A DNA stretch of 64,000 bases, from assembly GCF_900116385.1 (NCBI RefSeq), contig NZ_FPCI01000002.1:992001-1056000 (forward strand). Reading direction: 5' to 3'. Under the pieces are notes generated by a model. The model did not search any database. It was not told where the DNA came from and saw only the letters and a list, made by a program, of their open reading frames with translations. The translations under genes were made by a program, and so were the position numbers. Positions 57,234-64,000 of the stretch are shown here, piece after piece. The first letter of the stretch is position 1, and every line of letters starts with the position of its first letter. The DNA comes from Pseudoxanthomonas sp. YR558. Its GTDB lineage: Bacteria > Pseudomonadota > Gammaproteobacteria > Xanthomonadales > Xanthomonadaceae.

Positions 57234-58021
57234 ACGCCGCGGCGCCCGCGACGGACACCCGCATTCCGCTCGTCAGCGTGGTGATGCCGGTATACAACGC
57301 GGAAGCGACCATGGAGCGTTCGATCGAGTCGGTGCTGACGCAGAGTCATCGCGAGGTCGAGCTGATCCTGGTCAACGATGGCTCTCGCGATAGCTCGGCC
57401 GCGATCATGGATGCCTACGCCAAGCGCGATCCTCGCGTGGTGGCCGTGCACCAGGCCAATGGCGGCGTCGCCGCGGCACGCAACCGTGGCTTGCAGGCGG
57501 CAAGGGGCACCCATGTCGCCTTCCTGGACAGCGACGACTGGTGGGATCCGGAAAAGCTCGCGCTGCAACTCGCGCACATGGCCCGCACCGGCGCCCGCGT
57601 CTGCTACACCGCCTATCAGCGGGTGGCCGAGGATGGCCGCGCGCTCACGATGGTGGTGCCGCCGGAGCGCGTCGACTATGCGGGCATGCTCTACAGCAAC
57701 CGGATCGGCAATCTCACGGGCATCTACGTGCGCTCGCTCGGCGAGGTGGCCTTCCAGAAGATGGGGCACGAAGACTACGTGTTCTGGCTGGACCGGGTGC
57801 GCCGCGCCGGCCACGCCGAGCGCGTGCCGGAGGCGCGTCCATTGGCGTACTACCTGGTGCGTGGCGGCTCCGTGTCGGCGAACAAGTTGCGCGCGGCCGG
57901 GTGGCAATGGCGCATCTACCGTGAGACCGAGCAGCTGAACTGGCCGCGCTCCGCGTGGTGCATGCTGCACTACATGGCGCACGCGTTGCTGAAGCGAAGT
58001 CCCGTGTCGAGGCCCGCCTGA
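57230..58021 (+). CDS. Family 2 glycosyltransferase
   Basis: A 263-residue GT-A transferase. LVSVVMPVYNAEATMERSIESVLTQS, VNDGSRDSS (UDP contact), FLDSDDWWDPEKL (DxD) and MGHEDYVFWLDRVRR (catalytic ED) are intact. The ATG overlaps the preceding stop. It resembles bacterial capsule transferases; donor and acceptor are unknown. Confidence 0.93.
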   Translation: MNAAAPATDTRIPLVSVVMPVYNAEATMERSIESVLTQSHREVELILVNDGSRDSSAAIMDAYAKRDPRVVAVHQANGGVAAARNRGLQAARGTHVAFLDSDDWWDPEKLALQLAHMARTGARVCYTAYQRVAEDGRALTMVVPPERVDYAGMLYSNRIGNLTGIYVRSLGEVAFQKMGHEDYVFWLDRVRRAGHAERVPEARPLAYYLVRGGSVSANKLRAAGWQWRIYRETEQLNWPRSAWCMLHYMAHALLKRSPVSRPA

Positions 58022-58023
58022 CC

Positions 58024-58947
58024 ATGGCACCGTCTTCCCCCGTGACGGCCGCCGATTACACGGTAGTGATCCCCGCCTTCAATGCCTCCGCCACGCTCGC
58101 GCATGCGCTGGACAGCGTGATGGCGCAGACCTTGCCCGCGCGCGAAGTGGTCGTGGTGGACGATGGATCGCCGGACCGCACGGAGATCGCCAGGATCGTC
58201 GCCGGTTACGGCGGCCGCGTGGTCCTGCTGCAGCAGGAGAATGCTGGTCCCGCGGCCGCGCGTAACGCCGGGGTCCGTGCATCGGGCGGCGCGTGGATCG
58301 CGTTCCTGGATGCGGACGACAGTTGGCTGCCGCACAAGATGCAGGCGCAGTTGGCGCTCGCGGGAGATGAAGATGTCGGCCTGCTGCATGGCGCCGCGCG
58401 CCTGGATCGATTGATGCTGCCGGAAGAGATGGACTTCGATCTGCTGTGGCGAGCGAACCGTATCTGCACGTCGATGACGGTCGTACGCAGGAGTGTCTTC
58501 GAACGCTTGGGCGGCTTCTTCGAGGCGCCGGAACTGATCGGTGCCGAGGACTACAACCTGTGGCTGCGTATCGCGCACGCGGGCTGGCGCGTGCGCGCCT
58601 GTGAAGGACTGGTCGGCCACTACACACCGGCCGAAGGCAGCCTGACGAGCAGAATCGAGCGCTGTGCGCTGGCGGAGATACGCAACGCGCGCGAACTCGG
58701 CGAATCGCTGGGGTTGCCGCGTCGCGATATCCGCTGGAAGTTGCGCGCGATCCGCACGGACTTCGCGCGCCACCTGATCCATGCACGCTGCCCCTCGCCG
58801 GCACGCCGGCTGCTGGTGCGCGCCTTGTTCGAGCGGCCGACGCTGGAGCGGATCGGCCTGATGTCGGTCAGCTACGTGCCGACACCTTTGCTCGACATGC
58901 GTCGCCGCCTGCGCAAGCGCGGGCGGCAGACGCTGTACGGCTTTTGA
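58024..58947 (+). CDS. Family 2 glycosyltransferase
   Basis: A 307-residue GT-A transferase. YTVVIPAFNASATLAHALDSVMAQT, VVVDDGSPDRT, AFLDADDSWLPHK (DxD) and IGAEDYNLWLRIAH (ED motif) are intact. It begins two bases after the preceding GT2 stop and ends the plus operon, 3 bases from the convergent heparinase-like gene. A basic tail (RRRLRKRGRQTLYGF) could bind the membrane. Confidence 0.92.
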   Translation: MAPSSPVTAADYTVVIPAFNASATLAHALDSVMAQTLPAREVVVVDDGSPDRTEIARIVAGYGGRVVLLQQENAGPAAARNAGVRASGGAWIAFLDADDSWLPHKMQAQLALAGDEDVGLLHGAARLDRLMLPEEMDFDLLWRANRICTSMTVVRRSVFERLGGFFEAPELIGAEDYNLWLRIAHAGWRVRACEGLVGHYTPAEGSLTSRIERCALAEIRNARELGESLGLPRRDIRWKLRAIRTDFARHLIHARCPSPARRLLVRALFERPTLERIGLMSVSYVPTPLLDMRRRLRKRGRQTLYGF

Positions 58948-58950
58948 GGA

Positions 58951-60966
58951 TCAGATCTCGCTCAGCTCCACCACATAACCGGTGGTGCCGCCCTGTACGT
59001 CGATGCGGAAACGAGCGCCGTCTTCCACGTACTTGCCGCTGCTGAAGTTGGAGTTGATCGTCGCGTTCGCCGGCTCGATCACGCGTACGCGCAGGCGGCC
59101 GGCCGTCGCTTCTCGGCTGTTCACCAGGGTGGGCGCGACCGGTACGTTCACCTGGAACGTCGCAGTGGTGCCGCTGGTGATGCTGAAGGTATCGCGCACG
59201 GTCAGGCGACGGTTGGCGAAGTTGAAGTTGCGCTGCCAGTTCGTCACCGCGTCGGCGTTGCAGAACGACGGCGTCAGGTTGGCGTCCGCGGTGAACGCGC
59301 CGCCGCTGCCCGGCGTGACGGTCATCGTCGACGCCTTCGTCGTGGATTCGCACTGGCGCGCGACGGTGCCGTTGCGAACGAAGCGAACGAGGTTGTGCAC
59401 GTCCGTGCCCTGGTTGATGCCGCTATGGCTCCAGATGTTCGCGGTGACGGCCAGCCAGTCGCCGGAGAACAGGGTGAACGAGCCCTGGTCCTGGTGGGCG
59501 TGGCTCTCGTTGTACGGGCCGGCGACGATCGCCACCCACATCGCGTCGCGGGTCCAGCCGGTGCGGGCGAACAGGTGGCCGGTGCCGCGCGCGTGGTAGA
59601 TCAGATCGGTCGGCACGGTGGCGGTGGTGCCGGCCGGCAGCAGGTCGTAGCGATAGTTGAAGCCCGAGCCCATGCGTGCGATCGAGATGTTGTTCAGCCA
59701 CCACGTCGCCTGGTTCTGGATCACCGGGTTGGTGTTGACCGATCGCGCTTCGAGCACGAGACGGCGGTGGTAGTCGTACAGGTCCGGGACGGAGCTGCGC
59801 GCCTGGTCGCCGATGGGCGCGAAGCGATCCATCGTCGGCACGGTGGCGTGGATCCAATACGGAATGCTGTCCGACGCATGGCTGTTGGCGTTGGCCAGAT
59901 CGTAGCCGGTGGCATCGCGCCAGATGCGGTACAGCGAGAACAGGCGCATATGCGAGGTGCCGTAGCCGGTACCCTCGCTGCTGCCGCCGCCGGGCAGACG
60001 GGCGAAGTAGGTCTGCATCGCCGCCAGCTTGTTATCGCGCAGGAAGTTGAACCAGGTGCTGCTGCCGCTGGCCAGCGCCCAGTACATCGTGGCTTCGACG
60101 AAGCTGTAATAGTAGTTGTTGCCGGGATTGGTCACCGACCAGCCCGACCACGGCTGGGCACGACCGCCCCACTGGGCGCTGTTGTAGTTCCAGACATTCC
60201 ACACGGCCTGCTCGGCATAGGCCGACCAGCGGGTGCGCTGGCTGGAGGTGATGCTGCCTGCGCAGGCGGTCATGGTCGATGCGACGTCGGCGATCATCGG
60301 GCCGACTTCCAGATAGGAGTCGCCGGCGACGGCGGGACGGCCACCCCCAGCGATCGCCGATTCGGCAGCGGTGACCTGCTCTTCGACCATCTGGATGGCC
60401 AGGGTGCAGTACTTGGCTTCGGGTGAAAGCTGGTACATCAACGCGGCCTCGGCGGCGCTGAAGCCGTAACCGCGGCTGCCGGCCACGGCCGAATCCACCC
60501 ACCCCTTGAAGCGGGTGTAGGCGGCGGAGCTCTTGTCCACGGCAGGCACCGGCAGGGGCAGGTTGACCACGCGCGGACGGGAGGAGTTGGAGCTGACCCG
60601 CCCGCCGCTGCTGAGCACGGGGCTGGAGTCGGTCCCGATGGAGGGGGTGGTGCTACCTAGGTTTCCGAGCGATCCGCTGCCGATCGAAGGGGTCACGGCA
60701 ACGCGTTCGCGTGCGCGGCGCGCCGCCTTGGCGGAAGAGGTGGTGCGGGTCCAGAAGCGGATGACGTTGTCGCGCCCTGCGTCACGCAGGTCGGCGAAGT
60801 CGTCTTCGGCCCGGGTCCAGGCGTCGGAGGCGAGGGCCTGGGCGCGCTGGCCGAACAGGCCGCCAGCCGCGCTGGCAGCGGTCAAAGAGGTAAGTGCGGC
60901 GGCGCCGAGGAACAGGGCGACGGGGAGCCGGCGGGCGGTGCGGGGGGAAACGGGCGTGCGCGACAA
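58951..60966 (-). CDS. Heparinase II/III-like secreted protein (tandem copy 1)
   Basis: A 671-residue secreted protein, probably a glycan lyase or hydrolase. The TTG start at 60966 has AGGAG with 7-base spacing and removes a basic N-terminal extension. The signal peptide is ...RRLPVALFLGAAALTSLTAASA. A Ser/Gly/Thr-rich linker (about residues 85-140) precedes an alpha-helical toroid (CTLAIQMVEEQVTAAESAIAGG, SYLEVGPMIADVAST) and a C-terminal beta-sandwich with the PF07940-like YNESHAHQDQGSFTLF, whose His/Asp are likely catalytic. It is closely paralogous to the next gene. Target glycan is unknown; its own polysaccharide is a natural guess. Confidence 0.87.
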   Translation of the reverse strand: MSRTPVSPRTARRLPVALFLGAAALTSLTAASAAGGLFGQRAQALASDAWTRAEDDFADLRDAGRDNVIRFWTRTTSSAKAARRARERVAVTPSIGSGSLGNLGSTTPSIGTDSSPVLSSGGRVSSNSSRPRVVNLPLPVPAVDKSSAAYTRFKGWVDSAVAGSRGYGFSAAEAALMYQLSPEAKYCTLAIQMVEEQVTAAESAIAGGGRPAVAGDSYLEVGPMIADVASTMTACAGSITSSQRTRWSAYAEQAVWNVWNYNSAQWGGRAQPWSGWSVTNPGNNYYYSFVEATMYWALASGSSTWFNFLRDNKLAAMQTYFARLPGGGSSEGTGYGTSHMRLFSLYRIWRDATGYDLANANSHASDSIPYWIHATVPTMDRFAPIGDQARSSVPDLYDYHRRLVLEARSVNTNPVIQNQATWWLNNISIARMGSGFNYRYDLLPAGTTATVPTDLIYHARGTGHLFARTGWTRDAMWVAIVAGPYNESHAHQDQGSFTLFSGDWLAVTANIWSHSGINQGTDVHNLVRFVRNGTVARQCESTTKASTMTVTPGSGGAFTADANLTPSFCNADAVTNWQRNFNFANRRLTVRDTFSITSGTTATFQVNVPVAPTLVNSREATAGRLRVRVIEPANATINSNFSSGKYVEDGARFRIDVQGGTTGYVVELSEI

Positions 60967-61225
60967 GGGGGTTCTCCTGGCAAGAAAACCGCGCACGAAA
61001 GAATTGGAAGACGACAGCCCTGAGGCTGGTGGCTACCCGCTGCAGCGCCCCCTCGCTACATGCGATCCGCGCAACGGCGGGGCGGATCATAACGTGGGGC
61101 ATTTTCCAAAACGGACGCCCTGGGTCACAGAAATGCGCGCCGGTTCAGCCAGCGGCAGGGGAGTTCACGGGAGTGTGATGGCGTGCCCGGTGCGCTGAAA
61201 GCTGCGGGCAGGACGGTGAAAGGCC

Positions 61226-63082
61226 CTATTTTTCGCTCAGTTCGACGGTATAGCCGTCCTGGCCACCGGCTACGTCCACCCGCCATCCCCGTCGGAATTC
61301 CTGGGGATCGTCGTCGCTCCAGGTATGCACGCGCAGGGTCGCGTTGGCCGGTTCCAGCACGCGGATGCGCAAACGGCCCGCCACAGCTTCGTTGCCCTGG
61401 ACCACCGGGCGCTCCGGTACGTTGACCTGGAAGATGGCGCGTGTACCCGCTCCCAACCGGAAGTCGTCGCGAACCAGCAGCTTGCGTCCGCCGAAGTCGA
61501 TACGGCGTTGCCAGGACTGCAGGGCGGGGTTGTCGCGGTAGACCGGGGTCAGGTCGGCGAGCGCCGTCACGCCGCCGTCCGGACGGGGAGTGACGGTCAC
61601 CTTCGAGCGGGAGCGGGTGGATTCGCACTGGTGTACGACGGTGTCGCCGCGCGGCGCGGCGCATTGCTGCGCATCGGCGTTTGCCCGTTCGAACCGCACC
61701 ACGTTGTGCACGGGGGTGCCCTGCTGGATGCCGCTGTGGGTCCAGATGTTTTCGGTCACGGCCAGCCAGTCGCGCGCGAACAGGGTGAAACCGCCCTGGT
61801 CCTGGTGGGCATGGCTTTCGTTGTAGGGGCCGGCGACGAAGGACATCCACATCGCGTCCTTACCCCAGTCGCTGCGCGCGAACAGGTGGCCGGCGCCTTC
61901 CGCGTAGTAGACCAATGCCTTGGGTGCCTCGTTCGATTCGCCGGCGGCCAGGAGGTCATAGCGCGAATTGAACCCCTGGCTCATCCGCGGCACCGAGATG
62001 TTGCGCAACCACCAGGACGAGAGCGCCAGCGCATCGGCGTCCGTGGTCAGCTGGCGCGCTTCCAGCACCAGCCGACGGTGGTAGTCGAACAACTCCGGCA
62101 CCGAACTGCGCGCCTGGTCGCCGATCGGCGCGAAGCGGTCCAGCGTGGGCACAGTGGCGTGCACCCAGTAGGGGATGCTGTCGCGTGCATGCGTGTTCGC
62201 CGCGGCCAGGTCTTCGCCCGTGCTGTCCTTCCACAGTCGGTAGAGACCGAACAGACGCATTTGCGCGGCGCCGTAACCGGTGCCCTCGCGACTGCCGCCG
62301 CCCGGCAGGTCGGCGTAGTAGGCCTTCAATGGCGGCAGGCGCCGCTGCCGCAGTTCTTCCATCCAGGTCGGGCTGCCGCTCACCAGCGCCCAGTACATGG
62401 TGGCTTCGATGAAGCTGAAGTAGTAGTTGTTGCCCGGGTTGTCGATCGACCAGCCCGTCCACGCGTGGGTGCGCCCGCCCCATTGCGCGCGCGCCGGGTT
62501 CCAGACGTTCCAGACCGCCTGCTCGGCGAGAGCGGACCAGCGCTGTTGCTGGGCGGGAGCGATGTCGGGCCGGCAGGCATGCAGCGTCATCGCCAGATCG
62601 GCGATCCGGGGTCCGACTTCGAGATAGGAGTCGCCCGCGATGGCCGGACGTCCGCCCGAAGCGATGGCGCTTTCGGCCTCGTTCACTTCTTGCTCGACCA
62701 TGCGGATGGCCAGCTTGCAATACTTGTCACCGCCGCCCGACAACGCCATCAACGCGGCGTCGCTGGCAGAGAACGCATAGCCAGGACTGCCGGACACGGC
62801 GCTGTCGACCCAACTGCGGAAGCGGCCGAAGGCGGGCGATCGCCGGTCGACGGATGACAGATCGATTTTCAACTGGTCCACGCCGGTCGCAACGGCCGGA
62901 GCCGTGGCAGGCGCTGCGGTGGGCGGCGGCGGGGCCGCGACGGCCCGCTCGGGGGACTGTGGCGTGCTTTCGGGCGCATCCGCGGCGCCGCAATGGCCGA
63001 TCGCGGCGGCCACCAGGGCGAACCCGAGCAGGATCGCGCTGGGAATGCCATGGGTTTTCAGCTTGGAAGGCGAGGCGCGCAT
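61226..63082 (-). CDS. Heparinase II/III-like secreted protein (tandem copy 2)
   Basis: A 618-residue paralog of the neighbouring heparinase-like protein. The signal peptide is ...IPSAILLGFALVAAAIGHCGAADA, followed by an Ala/Pro linker. Shared blocks include YCKLAIRMVEQEVNEAESAIASGGRPAIAGDSYLEVGP, GNNYYFSFIEATMYWAL, DRFAPIGDQARSSVPELFDYHRRLVLEAR, GHLFARSDW and YNESHAHQDQGGFTLFARDWLAVTENIW. It lies 10 bases downstream of the outer-membrane barrel gene, so they form an operon. The duplication is old: many positions differ, including the linker. Confidence 0.87.
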   Translation of the reverse strand: MRASPSKLKTHGIPSAILLGFALVAAAIGHCGAADAPESTPQSPERAVAAPPPPTAAPATAPAVATGVDQLKIDLSSVDRRSPAFGRFRSWVDSAVSGSPGYAFSASDAALMALSGGGDKYCKLAIRMVEQEVNEAESAIASGGRPAIAGDSYLEVGPRIADLAMTLHACRPDIAPAQQQRWSALAEQAVWNVWNPARAQWGGRTHAWTGWSIDNPGNNYYFSFIEATMYWALVSGSPTWMEELRQRRLPPLKAYYADLPGGGSREGTGYGAAQMRLFGLYRLWKDSTGEDLAAANTHARDSIPYWVHATVPTLDRFAPIGDQARSSVPELFDYHRRLVLEARQLTTDADALALSSWWLRNISVPRMSQGFNSRYDLLAAGESNEAPKALVYYAEGAGHLFARSDWGKDAMWMSFVAGPYNESHAHQDQGGFTLFARDWLAVTENIWTHSGIQQGTPVHNVVRFERANADAQQCAAPRGDTVVHQCESTRSRSKVTVTPRPDGGVTALADLTPVYRDNPALQSWQRRIDFGGRKLLVRDDFRLGAGTRAIFQVNVPERPVVQGNEAVAGRLRIRVLEPANATLRVHTWSDDDPQEFRRGWRVDVAGGQDGYTVELSEK

Positions 63083-63092
63083 GCCGGTGCCC

Positions 63093-64000
63093 TCAACGGT
63101 TGGAGTAAGCGACGCTCAGGTAGACGATGTTCTGTGCGACGTCCTGGTTCAGGTCGGTGCTCTCGCGCTTGTAGCGCTCTGCGTGCAACCGCACCGCCCA
63201 GCGACGTACCCACTGGTATTCCAGACTGGCACCGACCCGCGTCGTCTTGTCCTCGCGCCCGAGCTGCGTGTAGTCCAGGCGTTCCCAGGTGGCGTAGGTG
63301 CCCAGCGAGAGCCCGCGACGCATCAGCCAGTGCAGGTCGAACCGCGAGCCACGCGTCTTCTGGTCGAACTCGTCCGAATCGACGTAGTCGCGCTTTTGCA
63401 CGAACGGCGTCAGCGACAGGTTCAAGCGCGTGCCGGTGTAGCTGTAGCCAAGGTCCAGGCTGCGGACCTCGTAGGGGGATGCGTTCACCACCGCGTCGCC
63501 GGTCAGGACGTTGACCGGCACGGTGGATTCGGACTGGATGCCGGCCAGCGCATCGGTGGCGGTGTCGGAGAACTGGCTCGACACCACGGCGGTCAGCTGG
63601 CTGTGCGGCGACAGCGTCCATTCTGCGTCGGCACGCAACAGCGGTTCGGAGCGCGATTCGCCCTGGCGGTAGTCGATGCGCGAATAGCCCAGATCCGCGC
63701 CCAACTGGAAATTCGCCAGCTCGCGGACATAGCGGCCGTACAGGTCGTAGCGGTTGTAGTCGCGGGCGACGATGTCGTCGTCGAAATCCACGCGCTGCGC
63801 CTGCAGGTTCAGCGAGATACGGCTGGTGGGCGTGAGCTCCCGGATCGTGCGCAAGGCGGCGGCGAGACGCTGAGAATTGAACTCCTCGGTCACTTCGGCG
63901 TCGCTGTTCACATAGCGCAGTTCCGCCTGGCCATGCAGTTGCGGCGACCAATTGAAGAGCATCGTCGGACCGGCCGAGAAGACGTTGACCTGCTGGCGGT
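63093..64000 (-). CDS. Outer-membrane beta-barrel protein of the island (N-terminus outside window)
   Basis: The last ~302 residues of a barrel protein; the frame is open to the right edge. Alternating strands with aromatic girdles are clear: ELRYVNSDAEVTEEF, NLQAQRVDFDDDI, DYNRYDLYGRYVRELANFQLGADLGYSRIDYRQG, TRLNLSLTPFVQKRDYVDS, YLSVAYSNR at the end. It resembles large EPS-locus barrels (including those linked with PEP-CTERM systems) that may form the export channel. It precedes the heparinase-like gene by 10 bases. Confidence 0.8.
   Translation of the reverse strand, partial: RQQVNVFSAGPTMLFNWSPQLHGQAELRYVNSDAEVTEEFNSQRLAAALRTIRELTPTSRISLNLQAQRVDFDDDIVARDYNRYDLYGRYVRELANFQLGADLGYSRIDYRQGESRSEPLLRADAEWTLSPHSQLTAVVSSQFSDTATDALAGIQSESTVPVNVLTGDAVVNASPYEVRSLDLGYSYTGTRLNLSLTPFVQKRDYVDSDEFDQKTRGSRFDLHWLMRRGLSLGTYATWERLDYTQLGREDKTTRVGASLEYQWVRRWAVRLHAERYKRESTDLNQDVAQNIVYLSVAYSNR

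Overview
The window is high-GC (roughly two thirds G+C by eye) gammaproteobacterial chromosome. The LexA protein and its operator (TTAGTAGTAATACTACTAA), the lexA-recA-recX-alaS-csrA order and the ffh/rpsP-rimM-trmD-rplS block point to the Xanthomonadaceae (a Xanthomonas, Lysobacter, Pseudoxanthomonas or Luteimonas relative). The genus cannot be fixed from the sequence alone. No phage, insertion sequence or CRISPR array is visible.

Layout of 1-23.7 kb (core genome): the end of radA, a secreted DUF1444-type protein, a coq7/ccsA-like pair on the minus strand, ffh, a REP-type dyad, pabC, the rpsP-rimM-trmD-rplS translation block, an hslR-type S4 protein, a YidB/DUF937 protein, katG, mutS, a TonB-dependent receptor, a pncC/cinA-type amidase, the SOS block lexA-recA-recX, alaS, csrA, tRNA-Ser(GCU) and tRNA-Arg(ACG). 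Several strong intrinsic terminators separate these units.

Layout of 23.9-64 kb (surface polysaccharide island, about 38 kb and running off the right edge): a secreted beta-helix protein, then a membrane sugar-phosphate transferase that probably starts glycan synthesis on the lipid carrier, followed by mixed-strand operons. These encode at least six glycosyltransferases, two Wzx-type flippases, one Wzy/O-antigen-ligase-type protein, three canonical NodB deacetylases plus one unrecognised conserved protein, an asparagine synthase-type amidotransferase, a NadE-type amide synthetase, an AMP-forming acyl ligase with its own acyl carrier protein, a CapK/PaaK-type ligase, several GNAT or FemAB-like transferases, a membrane acyltransferase, two methyltransferases, a Gfo/Idh/MocA-SDR fusion, a membrane J-domain protein, a PQQ-type sugar dehydrogenase lipoprotein, two tandem heparinase-II/III-like enzymes and an outer-membrane barrel.

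Together the island reads as a Wzx/Wzy pathway making a heavily decorated glycan (acyl, acetyl, amide and methyl groups, with partial de-N-acetylation), with periplasmic enzymes for trimming it and a barrel at the outer membrane. Several members resemble gene types that accompany exosortase/PEP-CTERM loci, but no exosortase, Wza-like exporter or Wzc-like co-polymerase lies inside the window; they may lie beyond the right edge. The glycan structure is not predictable from the sequence.
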